64,000 nucleotides of DNA from Bedellia somnulentella (taxonomy: Eukaryota > Arthropoda > Insecta > Lepidoptera > Bedelliidae), in assembly GCA_963576735.1 (NCBI GenBank), contig OY755170.1:14554567-14618566 (forward strand). The letters run 5' to 3'. Numbering within the stretch: position 1 is the stretch's first letter; every line of letters starts with the position of its first letter. Both the position numbers and the translations under genes were made by a program. Of this stretch, positions 11,780-23,844 are shown piece by piece. The notes under the pieces were generated by a model. It did no database searches and was not told where the DNA came from. It worked only from the letters and a program-made list of their open reading frames with translations.

Positions 11780-13905
11780 AATGAAGCATTTTCCGGCACC
11801 ATGGCTCACAGACGAACTTAGGGATCTATTGATGAAAAAAGCACGAGCCAAGTCAAAATTTAAATCACGACCATCAGACGTAAACAAGGAAAAGTATGTG
11901 TCGATTCGGAATCACTGCAATAAGGTGTGTAGGGATGCAAAGCGAAACCACATCCACGAATCCGTTGAAAATGGCGATCCAGCTAAAGTCTGGAAGTTTC
12001 TTAGATCCTTAGGAGTTGGAAAATCTCGTCACGATTCTATCCCAAAAGATCTAGACATCACTTCGCTTAACAACCATTTTTCCACAACATCTACTTATGA
12101 TGGTGTTAAAAAATCTGAAACATTACATTTTCTTTCTACACTACCAGCTCCGGATTATCCTCCCTTTAATTTTTGTCGATTCTCCGATTGTGATGTTAAG
12201 AAGAATATTATATCCATTACATCAAACGCAGTAGGTGGTGATTGTATTAGTCGAAAAATGATATTGCCTATCCTAGACCTTATTCTTCCTGTTATTACTG
12301 AAATCCTTAATAATTCCATATCCTTAGGATCCTTCCCTATGGTATGGAAAGAAGCCCAGGTCACTCCTATTCCCAAAAAAGCTAATCCTAAGTCCTTTTC
12401 TGAAAATCGTCCTATATCTATTCTGCCATTCCTCTCTAAAGTACTTGAACGACTGCTACATAAACAGTTAAGTGATTTTCTCACTAGGAATGATCTGCTT
12501 GACCCCTTCCAATCTGGTTTCCGCCCTTCCCATAGTACTGTAACGGCTTTGATCAAAATAAGTGATGACATGCGTTTGGGAATGGATAAAGGACTGCTGA
12601 CTGTTTTAGCACTGCTTGATTTTAGTAGCGCCTTTAATACGGTTGACTTCGAAATATTACTTGCTTTACTTCGTTCTCTTAACATATCTCCAACGGTAGT
12701 TGACTGATTTCGTAGTTATCTACTGGGGCGTCGGCAGCGCATTCCCCTCTAAGATGCCATGTCTCCGTAGATTGAGTTACATGCCGGTGTTCCACAAGGT
12801 GGTGTGTTGTCTCCTCTCTTATTCGCTATATTTAGTAACTCCATTTCTCATAAACTTACTTCTTCCTACCACCTATGTGCAGATGATCTTCAGATTTACA
12901 CACAGGCTAATTTTGACCAAATAAATATGTCCATAAGCTTAACTAATAATGATTTAACGCAAATTTTCAAATAGAGTGAAGCATATGGATTGAAAGTTAA
13001 TCCGAATAAAACGCAAATAATTATAGTTGGTAGCTCACGAAGTGTTTCCAAGATTGACTATAAATCACATCCATTCCTTTCAGCGCTGCTGTAAAAAACC
13101 TTGGTGTGATGATAGATAGCACCTTATCTTGGGTGCCGCAACTGGAATTAGTAAGCCGGAGGCTGTTTGCGTCAGCAGGGTCCCTCAGGAGGCTACGTAA
13201 CTTTCTCCCCACTGCTACCAAAACTGCGTTAGACCAATCTCTTCTACTACCTATTCTTGATTATGCTGACACCTGCTATCTCGATCTAACTGAAGATCAA
13301 CTGAACAAACTTGAGCGCTTACAAAATTTATGTATTAGGTTTATTTTCGGACTACGTAAATATGACCATGTCTCTGCGTATCGCAATAAACTTCAGTGGC
13401 TTCCAATTCGTCTCCGCCGGAATGCACATACTCTGTCTCTCCTGTACTCCATCTTGTTTAATCCTGCCACCCCCTCCTACCTTAAAGAGCGTTTCCAATT
13501 CCTTCACTCTTCACATGACCTCAATCTGCGTTCTTACCACAATCTTTTGTTGAGTAAACCTTCCCATTCCACCAATTTTTACAGTTCCTCTTTTACCGTC
13601 CCGGCTGTACAACTATGGAACGGTCTTCCTGTAGAGGTGCGATTAGCCAAGTCTGTCCCTATTTTCAAGAACATGGTAAAAAACACTTCCTCTCCGAAAC
13701 ACTATAAAACTAATTGTGTTGCATACAAAAGTTTATATATTCTATTATATATGTCGTAAAATGTATATATGTATTTTATTTAAAAATCTTTATATGTATT
13801 GCATATGTATTGTATTTATTGAATACTATTTATTTTATGGAATACTATATGTTACTGTGTTAGAACTTAATAAATATTTAGCAATATTTAAAATAGATAG
13901 ATAAT
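11780..13905 (+). pseudogene. CR1/Jockey LINE ORF2, main RT part
   Basis: Encodes PAPWLTDELRDLL, NRPISILPFLSKVLERL, FQSGFRPSHSTVTALIKI, LALLDFSSAFNTVDFEIL, then after a stop at 12705-12707 GVPQGGVLSPLLFAIFSN, and a C-terminal domain (VMIDSTLSWVPQLE, PILDYADTCYLDL, NLCIRFIFGLRKYDHVS). The catalytic YADD box reads CADD near 12880. Several frameshifts and stops separate the parts. The 3' end is AT-rich, with AATAAA near 13870 and a short ATAGATAG tail. The copy is dead but fairly long, about 2.3 kb including the fragment at 9961-10145. Confidence 0.85.
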
Positions 13906-14334
13906 AGTTTGACGAATAATTTTAGTTTTTAAGCAAATCAGTTAAATTTATTGGACATCTACCGAACATGTTTTTAATCCAGAAAATCTTTCCATTCATG
14001 GGTTGTCTGGAAGAGATCGCTCTTAGTGATAAGACCGCCAGTTGTACTTTGGCTTTTGTACCGATCTTTTTTTTGTAATGAGAGGTTTTCTTTTTGAGAA
14101 ATAAAAAAACAACATAGTTTCCTAGAGCTCTGCAGATGGCGTTGATGTAACTACGTTACTTACTTAATTTTTTTCTTCGTGGCCTCAATCGTGTTGCCAC
14201 AATAATTTCGCCAATGTCAACTTTAAAAACATGTGTCACATCACCATAGAGTAACTTTTTGGCGAGTAAAAACAACAAAAAGAATGTTAAATATAAATAC
14301 CGTCTTTGTTTATTTACTTTTAAGCTATCTTGGC
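13906..14334. other. Intergenic DNA
   Basis: No gene or repeat recognised. Confidence 0.5.
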
Positions 14335-15829
14335 TTAACCTTTCGAAACCCAGGATTTTAGACCTCCAAACCTCTATAGCCCAGGGGTATTTTGTACATT
14401 TTTGCGTGTCAATTCGGGTGGACGCTGGGCTATCACGTAGATTGTCACAACTGTCAAACGGTAACTAGAGAGGACGCTGGGCCCCTTGATACTCACACTA
14501 CAGGGTGTTCAAATAAGTGAAAATAGCAATGATTTTTAGATACTAGCTTTTGTCAGTAGCTTCGTACGCGTTTTTACTAAAAAAATACAACATTTAAATC
14601 CGCAGCGTTATTCATGTACAAAATGAAAAAAACAAAAACCACTTTAATCGAAAACGGTAAATTAATTGATTTTCACTGTTATTGGTAGGTAGTTATGTAG
14701 AACTGAATTTATAACATTTGTGTATGAATGTTTGTTCCATGTACTGTTGCTTTGACAAATTAATAAAAAAAATGCTACAATTTTCAAAAATAAGTATATT
14801 TTCTATTTAATAATTTTCTATAGACAATCAATAAATATACAGTTAACATATTTAAATAAAATAATTATGATCGTTCACTTTAGTTTACATTACATCGAAG
14901 AGATCTTTACTAAAAATTCAATAATGTAACTCAAGGAGAAAAAAATACCTAAAAACTTTCTAACTTTACTTTCCTTAACTTATATGCCCGTGCGAAGCCG
15001 GGATGAGCTACCAGTCAATTAATATTTGTTATATATATACATATATAAAATAATGCAACATTATTCGGTAAGTGTCAAAGATCCGTAATCGCACTGCTCC
15101 TGCAAGGCCCTGGCGCAACCGATTCACAAGGCAAAAGGGTGATGTCCAACGGAGTTGACGCTGGCTTCTGAAAGTATGAAATAAAATTTGAACACGCTGT
15201 ATTTGGTAACTTTTTACAAAGATGGCGGCGACAGAATTACTCAAGTCGATTTACAAGCTAAATGTGCTAATAATCAAAGTTATTTTGAAAAACTTATTGC
15301 ATCAATAGATTTCTGATGAAATTTTCTATAAATGGAAGTGAAAATGATAACAAGTGTACTTTCATGATAGTAAAAATAAAACACTAAACTTGTGGGCTGT
15401 CGTACTGACCCCTTTTTTGATTCAAGTTTTTGACTTATAGACTACTATAAATTTACCTTTTTTTACACTAACACTAAATATACACTATTTAGAATTGAAT
15501 AAAACACTTACAACACGTTTTCCACCAATGAACACAATTTATATCACAAGAAAAGCACGAGCGTCGTTCACGCGCGTTTCCGCCAAATAGAAACTAAACT
15601 AAAATAACGTCGAAATCTGTCAAGTGACCCATTGAGTATCATACATCATTTAAATGGTTATTTAATTTTCCATCATTCATTCAAACATTCTACATGCCGA
15701 AATATACCATAAGACAAGCTACGATGGTTTAAAGATGGGTGATAAACTGCCGTCCATCCGAGTTGACGCTGGGCGAATGTGCAAAAACGCGCTGTCAAAC
15801 GGAGTTGACGTTGGGTTTCGAAAGGTTAA
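14335..15829. mobile_element. Non-autonomous TTAA-flanked transposon (piggyBac-type MITE)
   Basis: An exact 18-bp inverted repeat, TTAACCTTTCGAAACCCA at 14335-14352, recurs inverted at 15812-15829. The outer TTAA on each side fits the target site of piggyBac transposons, leaving a 14-bp terminal repeat beginning CCTTTCGAAA. The interior (about 1.49 kb) has no transposase. It holds several copies of a motif close to GGAGTTGACGCTGGG in subterminal positions (near 14417, 14473, 15150, 15760 and 15802), possible transposase-binding sites. A fragment of another repeat (CCCGTGCGAAGCCGGG, near 14987) lies inside. Confidence 0.85.
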
Positions 15830-16410
15830 ACTGATATTTATTTAGACTTTTAAATCAGGACGTTTTTATGTACGTTCCGTTTTACGATATCATTACATCC
15901 AAGTGTGAAAAACGGTGTGACGTTCCGTTCCTACCAGTAACATAGCAAGTCTGGCGCCATCTATCCTGAGAACAGGGAAGAAGAAAAACAGAAACAAAGG
16001 AAAACCTCTCATTGTTGTTTTTTTGTGATGTGCAATAAAGAGTTTTTATTATTATTAAACTATTCGATTAAACTCGCAATCAGCATACCGTCTCTTTAAT
16101 ATGATATGTTTCTCACGTTCTTCACGTTCACGTGTAAATTTATCAGAATCAACATTATAAGACTGTAGTGTTAATAATTTAATACCTCATGTTATCTTTT
16201 ACTTTCACTAAAAGTATGTTTTATTTCGGCCGTTCAGAGAATGTGTTCCTGACACCTATCAGTTTTGTCATAGTTTTATTTTTATGATCTAGTTAGCTAG
16301 TCACACAGCACCCACATTCCCCAGCTTCGGCTTATGTTATGATTACTCAATCCTTCCTCAGTCATAGTATTAGCGATCAATTCAATTAGTTTGGACATAA
16401 GCCATGATTT
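15830..16410. other. Intergenic DNA
   Basis: No gene recognised. Confidence 0.4.
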
Positions 16411-16609
16411 ATGAATGAAGAGTATTATGATCCATTCCTTTTTAGTAGAAACTCTTATCGATATATTCTATCTTACTGTCTGATCCTTACATTAGTTTCT
16501 TTCCCTCTCACTGCTGCCGTAAGCGCCAAAATGTCGAAAATCAAATTGCCTCAATATGTCACGGCCTATAATTGGTCCAGCGTACTTATGTAGTATAATG
16601 AAGGTCAGT
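16411..16609. repeat. Partial old copy of the hAT-type MITE (family D)
   Basis: Matches the right half of the elements at 38728-39510 and 56854-57265 (CTGCCGTAAGCGCCAAAATG, GGTCCAGCGTACTTATGTAG, ending AAGGTCAGTG). The left half is not recognised. Confidence 0.75.
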
Positions 16610-17610
16610 GTGGGCTCGTCTTGGCAACATTTTACATGAAAATGTTTTTGGTGCAATTTTTAAACTTTTACTGCATTTTATTGAACAAACAAACAACAAC
16701 TCACAAATTCACATTTCTCAAATGTATATAAAGTCTTAAGACGCAACGGCACGCCGCATATTTCTTAAGGGGTGATAGAGGTACTTTTACTTCTGAACGT
16801 TAAAAATAATAAAATGCGAAATTTAGCAGCTAAAAATAACTGCTATTTTTTAACGTCATTAGTTAGTAACGTTGTTATTTTTTAAAACTCTTTTCTTACC
16901 TCTTTTTACCGGAATATGGCGTCTTTGCGTCTGTTATTAGATTGTTTGAATTATATTATTTGATCTAAACATATTTGCATTCTCACATGGGCTACGAGAT
17001 TCCTTGTATTTAGAATTACTTAAAAGTCATAATTGGTACACTTCCAAAAAACACACGATGGTATTTTTTAATTATTTCGTCAAGGACTTTAGAACTTGGA
17101 TCACGCCACACTCGTGATTACGCTCGACTCAGACAGCGACAAGACGTCCCAATTAGGACGTCTTTGAGTCTTCAAAACACGCAAGCTTAACTTATCTGCC
17201 TCTTGTTTATGTAATATAATTGTTGGTACTGCATTGTAACCAGGACAAAGATGTTGTGATTTCATGATGTACTTACATTTTACGATCTTCCCAAAATATG
17301 TATTACTCTAAACTTAATATTTACAATTGAAGTGATTAAATACCTTCAAGATCATATTTGAATTTGTATTAGGTACGTTTTTTTACTCTTGCAACAAATT
17401 CACACGTGAGACTACACACTGTTTGTGGCGAAATTACTGATGATATGTTCAGCAGATACCACCAACCGCCGCAGCTGATTCGACCGAAAAAAATATGAGA
17501 ATCTTCTTTTGGCGGGAAGATCAGCTGTGATGTCAAGTTGACGTTTCCGCCAATGTTTGGCTATTGACACCGAAGATTGACGTGGTTGGATATGAAATTA
17601 ATGGATTGTT
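16610..17610. other. Intergenic DNA
   Basis: No gene seen. A short perfect inverted repeat (AAGACGTCC-CAATTA-GGACGTCTT) lies near 17140-17163. Confidence 0.45.
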
Positions 17611-17978
17611 TTAACCTTGTAAGGCCCAGCGTAAAAATTGCCTTAGTTATGTTATGTCCTACTGTCCTCAAATAAGCACATATTTGTCATAACAGCATCA
17701 GCCCAGAACAAAAACTTAAAAAAATATATTATAAGAGTTCGAACTACATTTCATATTTTTTAATGCATATTGTATGTATGGTAAGCAATAGATTTCAGTA
17801 AAAAAACTGGATATTTTTTTTTTCTCATCCGATCACAATGGGCTGAACTTCCATTATTTGAATATGTTCTCATGTGAGGTCACTGAGCGGTAATAAAAAA
17901 TACTTAGATTTACATTTGGGCGGTAAAGTACAACCATATTATGTCATCATATGAGGTCATTAGGCCTTACGAGGTTAT
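17611..17978. mobile_element. Second TTAA-type MITE
   Basis: The left end TTAACCTTGTAAGGCCCA (17611-17628) pairs with the inverted right end TAGGCCTTACGAGGTTAT (17961-17978). One flank is TTAA, the other TTAT. The motif CAT-TGAGGTCA occurs twice inside. The terminal CCTT resembles the element at 14335-15829, so the two may share a transposase type. Confidence 0.65.
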
Positions 17979-18488
17979 AGTATTTTAGTTTTCAGTTTTT
18001 CGCTTATATTGAATTGACTCCAATATGGGATGATAATAATGTTGTGTTGTAAGCTGTTGTAGTTGTACAAGCAAGCACGAAAAAAATATACTAGAATACT
18101 TTAGCTTCGGTTGCAAAACAAAGAGTATAAAAAAGTAACCGTTTATTGTAAAGTAAAATTAAATTTAAAGCTCCTTGAAATTAAGCTTCTTAGTTTTTTT
18201 ACTAATTGTGCTTTGTTCAATACTTTAAGTAAGGGTTTGAGTCATTCGTAAGTTTACATAGATTTTCGGTTGGCTCAAAAGATCAAGAAACCAGGGCCGT
18301 AAAATCATTATTTATATTATCTGTGCCCATGGAAGTATTATTTAAACAGGAACGCGCGCTGGCGACCTAAAGTGTCCTGAAAAAGGATGGCTAACTAGCG
18401 AACTGTGTCTCGTTTTATGTAGGGTGACCATCTGTTGGTGTTTTAATAAGAGTTCCTCTAAAGGATACAAACACACTTATATTTACAT
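17979..18488. other. Intergenic DNA
   Basis: No gene recognised. Confidence 0.45.
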
Positions 18489-18660
18489 ATTTTGAATGTT
18501 TTTGTTCATGAAAACCTCATGTGGGGACCTGATGTAGCCTTTGACACGGTAGCTCAATTGGTAGAGTGACGGGGCCGTATACCCGAGGTCGCGGGTTCGA
18601 TCCCCACCTGTGTCGAAATTTTTCTTTCCTTTATTTATCCTTTATTTATTAGTTATATTT
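18489..18660 (+). mobile_element. tRNA-derived SINE, family A
   Basis: The head at 18543-18615 is 73 nt and folds as tRNA: a 7-bp acceptor stem (GACACGG with CTGTGTC, one G-T pair), D arm GCTC/GAGT, and a T arm with the loop TTCGATC and one stem mismatch. The anticodon stem has an 8-nt loop, unlike a functional tRNA. It is followed by the family tail AAATTTTTCTTTCCTTTATT. A tail piece in opposite orientation (TTCATGAAAACCTCATGTGG) lies just upstream at about 18507. Confidence 0.8.
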
Positions 18661-18889
18661 ACATACATACATTATAAAAAATATTATAAAAACACTTATT
18701 TATTTATTTATTTATTACGGATTGCCAACAGTGAAAATAGTAAACAATCTTAAAAAGTACTAGAATTGAAATGACACATATCAACTAAATACACCATTTA
18801 TAGGCTAACCACATCATTCAACATCATTTACGTATATACATTGTTTTTGGTAAATCAACGTGTTTTTTATACATATTTATTCTTAATTA

Positions 18890-19112
18890 ATAGATTATAA
18901 AAGAATGGGTAGCCAGTGCTTGAGAATTAAAATTACCTCAGCCACTTTTGGAAGTTGCGTGGGGAAAAGATGGTGAAATAAAGGTTGTTGGTGATGGGTC
19001 TCAACTGCATTGCCCAAAAATCCCTTAAAAGCCCCAATACCGTTAGTCGCCTCTTACGTACACCCACCGGAAGAAATGGGGTAGTGCTATACTAAGCCGA
19101 CACCACACAGCT
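18890..19112 (+). repeat. Dispersed repeat family C
   Basis: Contains GGGTAGCCAGTGCTTGAG, CTCAGCCACTTTTGGAAG, GGTTGTTGGTGATGGGTC, GCCCCAATACCGTTAGTCGC, CACCCACCGGAAG and AGCCGACACCACACAGC, in the same order as the copies at 52515-52790 and 62575-62820. Confidence 0.85.
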
Positions 19113-19707
19113 ATATTCAAATTCAAATCGTTTAATGCATTCATGTGGTAAAGTTCGAGATGATACAAGTTATTTTATTTATTGTTCCATAACATGAACC
19201 CATATTTATCACTATTTTCTTAATTAAATGATAAAAGCTCCAAAACACTCAAACAGATGATAAATTGTGGACACCACATTTATCTTGTTTCGATGGGGAT
19301 ACCCGTGACAAATATTAATATCCCTTTTGCCAAACTTAACCAATTATTTATCTCCAAATCGATAGGCGACAATAATAATTAAAATAAAATACAAAAAAGA
19401 AACAGTTAATAACCTGCTTTTTATAAAATATTCCCTATAAATAAGTTTGAATTTATTTTTCTTTGAACTTAATCTCGACTGGCAACCGCGCGAGCGGGAC
19501 ACACTTCTCTCTCACACGGCTCTCGTTCTAGGACGTTTCTCTGCTTGACAGTTTTTAAAAGATAATTAACTTTATTGCATGGTAATAAATTGCATTTTTG
19601 TTTACCATATTTTTGTGAATACGCTCTCCTGTTTAGTTAGTAGCTTCATGTCTGTGCCATAATATAAAAAAAGACTTTCGGTGAAAATAGCCTCGGCCAC
19701 CACCAAC
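19113..19707. other. Intergenic DNA
   Basis: No gene recognised. Confidence 0.4.
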
Positions 19708-19888
19708 CATCAACGCAGAGATAAAACAAATAAGTAGATGGGGGACGTTGAGGTTTCTGCAAGATAGCGTTTTTCTTGAAAATTAAAATATAATTGTGTT
19801 TAAAAAAACGTATTTGAAGGCAATTTTGAATATTTTATATTGATAATTATTTTATATAGTTAGTAGGTTTTTGTAAAAGGGGAAAAAA

Positions 19889-21175
19889 ATGAATATCGAT
19901 TCTCCCGATCCTCCTGATCCTCCTGATCCAAAAAAATCTTTGGTAACATTTGATTCTAATACTCAAAGCCAAGACATTTTTACTGACGGAAATACAAGTA
20001 TGTATAAATCTTTAAAGAGGCATTCACCTAATCTTTTGCCTGAAATTCCATCGAAACAATCACGCAGTCCATTAGCGAGACAACTGTATCATATTTCAGA
20101 TAAAGGTCCATTCATAGTCCATGTAGTTAAGAAATCATCTGACTCGGAGTTACCCAATAACTCACTACCATTCATTCACCCGGTAAAATTGGGCATATTT
20201 TTAAGAGACAACAAGGTTTCAGGGATTATTTTAGGCGGTATAAAGAAGGCGGGGAGGAATAAAATCTCCATTGAGTTTAAAAATGCCAACTCGGCTAATA
20301 CTTTTATTAACAGTAGTGTTTTAAATAATCGGTATGATATTTTTATTCCATCTTTTAATGTCACCCGCATGGGTGTCATCCGTGATGTACCTAAAGATAT
20401 CACGGATGAAGAATTAATTCAAGTTTTATAAGTCCCTAATGGTACTGGCAAGATTTTAAAGGCTAGGAGAATTTCAAGGAAGTCTGTGATTGAAGGGGTT
20501 AGTTCTTGGCTCCCTACTTTTTCAGTTATTGTGACCTTCGATGGGCAAACTTTGCCCGAATATGTATATTGCGGATATAACTCTCTCCCTGTGGAAAAAT
20601 ATTTATATCGCACAATACAATGTCATAACTGTTGTAGGTTTGGTCATTCTAAAGACTAATGCCGTTCCAAAGCTAGATGTTTCAGATGTGGCGAAGAGCA
20701 TCCAGGTCACTCCTGTGATACGGTAAGCGTTGATCCAAAATGTGTTTTATGCTCTGGTAATCATTGTGCCAACGATAAGAACTGTCCCGAATTTTCTAGG
20801 CAAAAGACAATAAAGGCTGTTATGGCCGAAAAATCTGTTTCATACTTTGAAGCCAGTCAACAAATTCCGGAATCTAAGCGTAGCTATGCTGATGTTTCCA
20901 AATCTATTAATAACTCCTCTTCACAATCTTACAAAAAAACAGTATTTCTTCCTAAAAAATCTCATTCAGTTTCGCCTGGATATGATAAGGCTGAACATCA
21001 TAGACTAACTAAAGACTATTCTTTCTTCACTCAGTGTTCTGGTGGAGGCTATCCTTCCCAGCCGATCCATAAATCTGTTGATTATATTCTTCTCAAGTTA
21101 TTGAAAGTATTTCTTCTATTATTCTCTCGTTCACATCTTCTTCATCTCCTATACCGCACAACGTTGCCACAATAA
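19889..21175 (+). pseudogene. LINE ORF1 (gag-like, zinc knuckle), two in-frame stops
   Basis: From the ATG at 19889 the frame reads 428 codons, interrupted by TAA at 20429-20431 and 20657-20659. The N-terminus begins with a DPPDPPDP repeat. The middle matches the RRM-like part of I-type ORF1 proteins (GIILGGIKKAGRNKISIEFK, then MGVIRDVPKDITDEEL). Three CCHC-type knuckles follow (CHNCCRFGHSKD, CFRCGEEHPGHSC, CVLCSGNHCANDKNC). In this family the protein binds element RNA. The two stops make this copy non-autonomous. Confidence 0.85.
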
Positions 21176-21202
21176 TTTCGGATTTGCTTAATTCTATTAA
21201 AC

Positions 21203-23100
21203 ATGGATTATATAACATTCCTTCAGTGGAACGCAAGGAGTCTCATTCCAAAAAAGAGTGATTTAATTTATTTAATAAACAAATTTCATCCTGTTGTCAG
21301 CAGTATTGCTGAAACTTGGTTGGAACCTCACTTATTTTTTAATATTCCTTTTAATAACATTTTTCGATCTGATAGACCTATAGGTAGGGGCGGAGGTTGT
21401 GCCCTTATAGCTAATAATCGGGTCTTAAATTGTGATGTAAATATATCTGTAAATAGTAGACTTAATGACTGCATGAATTTCGTTTTAAGAAAAATTGAAG
21501 ATTTTTATTTTGTTTCTATATATATATATAGCCCTCATCCTTCCTTTCTTCCTGTTATACGTGAGTTTTTTAGTAAGATTTCACGTCCATGTATAATAAT
21601 GGGGGACTTCAATGGCCACCATTATCGTTGGGGATCCGAGCACTGTGACTCGTTTGGTGAAGGCCTAGTGGAAATTTTTGACGATCTTGATTTATGTGTT
21701 TTAAATGATGGTAGGCCTACAAGGAGATCCTTACCCGGTCAAAGGAAAAGTTGTGTGGATTTGAGCTTATGCTCCAAAGATCTAGCCAGCTCAATCAACT
21801 GGGATCGCTTAAATACAACTTTCGGTAGTGATCATTTTCCAATTATTATACGACTTGCTAAAACTAATATTCCTAATCGATCGCACCCTCCTCTACTAAA
21901 ATATAGGCTGGTTAAGCAGAATTGGATTCAGTACATGGATAGTGTGGATTCTAAAGTTCTATATCTTAACCCTCTCAGTTCTTTAGGTAATAATGTGTCA
22001 GTAAATAATTTAAATCCCTTTTTTGATAATTTTACCGAGTGTGTCAAAGACGCCGCTGATGCAAGTTTCCCTCTTAAAAATTCAATAACTGGCAGACTTT
22101 CTTCTCCTGCTTGGTGGGATGAAGAATGTACAGAGGCTATTAAAAACCGTGATAGAGTAGAGATCACTTATAATATGAATATGACTCCAGAAAATTTAGC
22201 TGAGTATTGTCGTGTAGCTGCCTGTTGTAAAAAAATATTACGGAAGAAAAAGAAACTTGGGTGGAAATCCTTTTGTACAAGTTTGGCTCCCCGCACTCCT
22301 CCATCTGTAGTATGGAAGAATATTAATAGGTTCCGAAGATGTTTCAATCCTCATCCTGTCTGCCCTATTTCAAAGGAAACAGCCGATTCTTTTTTCTTTA
22401 AATTCTGTCCGCCTCATGTCCCATCTTTAGATGAGCTTCCAGTATATCCCTCTCAAATTTCAATCTCATACTCTTCTTCTAATGACAACTATCTAGAAAA
22501 TCCGTTTTCATTAATAGAATTACAAGAGGTTTTGGATCATGTTCGTGACTCATCCCCTGGTTCTGATGGTATTCCGTACTCTTTGATTGTCCGTGCAGGT
22601 GAGGTCACCCATAAATATCTTTTAGACCTCCTGAATTTATGCTTCAATAATCAATTTATCCCAGATTCTTGGAAAAATCAATGTATAATTCCCGTGGTCA
22701 AACCAGGGAAAAGCTCTGATGATCCCAACAACCTTAGACCTATAGCTCTCTCGTCAGTGTTAACGAAATTATTAGAACATCTTATAAAACGTCGTTTAGA
22801 GTGGTTTGTAGAAAGTAACGGTATCTTTCCATCCTCTCAATTTGGATTTAGAAAGTCTTTAGGTACTTTGGACAGTGTTGGAGTTTTAGTTACGGACATC
22901 CGTTCAGCTTTTACGAAGAGCGAGTCTACGGTAAGCGCTTTTTTAGATGTAAAAGGCGCATATGATAATGTCCTTTTGTATGTCCTAAAGAATATATTGT
23001 TAGATTTGAATATCCCTTCCAAAATTGTTTTTATCATTTATAACCTATTCACTAATCGTTTTGTTTCCTTGCGAACTTCAGGAACAGAACTAGAAACTAG
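21203..23100 (+). pseudogene. LINE ORF2, 5' part: endonuclease and RT fingers/palm
   Basis: Starts at an ATG 27 bp after ORF1. The first ~225 residues are an apurinic-like endonuclease with LQWNARSL, AETWLEP, GRGGGCALI, MGDFNGHHYRWGS, RKSCVDLSL and GSDHFPI in the correct order, so catalytic residues appear intact. The RT follows: SPGSDGIPYSLI, LRPIALSSVLTKLLEHL, SQFGFRKSLGTLDSV, AFLDVKGAYDNV. The reading frame is open up to an insertion after 23100; it continues at 23845. Confidence 0.9.
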
Positions 23101-23832
23101 CCGTGTGTAGGTCCGGCTCGGTGGATTCAAATGATTCGAATCCCTGCGTGAGCCTGATTGGCCTAACCGGCCCCACTCTTTCTTATCAGGTGCAGGTTCG
23201 CTTAACCGGGCCGCTCCGCACCGGCTCGGTTTTATTGTTTTCGAATAACAGGCTCAGGCATCAGGTTCAGGATCGGTTCGATTATTACCGTTACATTTGC
23301 TTTGCTTGCTGAATGTGAGAGCGAGACAAGAATGTAATACAATTTGAACTCGGGAGACAGAGACGAAAAGAGAGTTGTCCTTTTTTGTTCTTTGTTTGCC
23401 AATTTCGTTTAATAGATTTATCAATCTTTTCATGAATAATGGTGTTTATAGTGATATTATAAATACGATAGTGTTTTGTGTTGTGTCACTTTCTGATTTG
23501 CATATATTTATGTGTAAATATTGTTATAAGATGTTGTTAAGATGTTTCTAAATATTATTTTTTTTACATATGGATATTTTTATGTTAGCGAACATAGCCT
23601 TTACACAAACAGAATCATTATACATATGAGATAATTGATTTTTAAATGTATGTCAACAGCAATCGTTACGTTCCGTAAGCGTGGTATTTTTTGGTTGTTT
23701 GATTCAGTTCCGAATTTCATAACCGAGCCGGAATCGATAAGCGGTCCGGCCCGGTTAAGAGGATTCAGTACCGGAACTGAGCCTGAACCTGGTGATTCGA
23801 ATCCCCTCGCGGAGCTGGATCTACCCAAGCCT
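23101..23832. mobile_element. Fold-back element inserted in LINE ORF2
   Basis: A 732-bp insert flanked by a 12-bp direct repeat, ACTAGAAACTAG (23089-23100 and 23833-23844). The ends are imperfect inverted repeats sharing TAG-TCC-GCTC, GATTCGAATC, GAGCCTGA and TTAACCGGGCCG-ACCG blocks; the middle is AT-rich. Excising the insert with one repeat copy restores the ORF2 frame. It has no coding capacity. The superfamily is unclear. Confidence 0.75.
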
Positions 23833-23844
23833 ACTAGAAACTAG

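Noticed and set aside
12155..12685. 176-codon minus-strand ORF
   Set aside because: Antisense shadow of the LINE RT domain.
14193..14210. 18-bp exact match GTTGCCACAATAATTTCG shared with 21163-21180 (LINE ORF1 end)
   Set aside because: Similarity does not extend beyond the 18 bp on either side; most likely chance or a tiny gene-conversion trace, not a feature.
18543..18615. Functional tRNA gene
   Set aside because: The anticodon loop is 8 nt, the T stem has a mismatch, and the sequence recurs several times with a common SINE tail.
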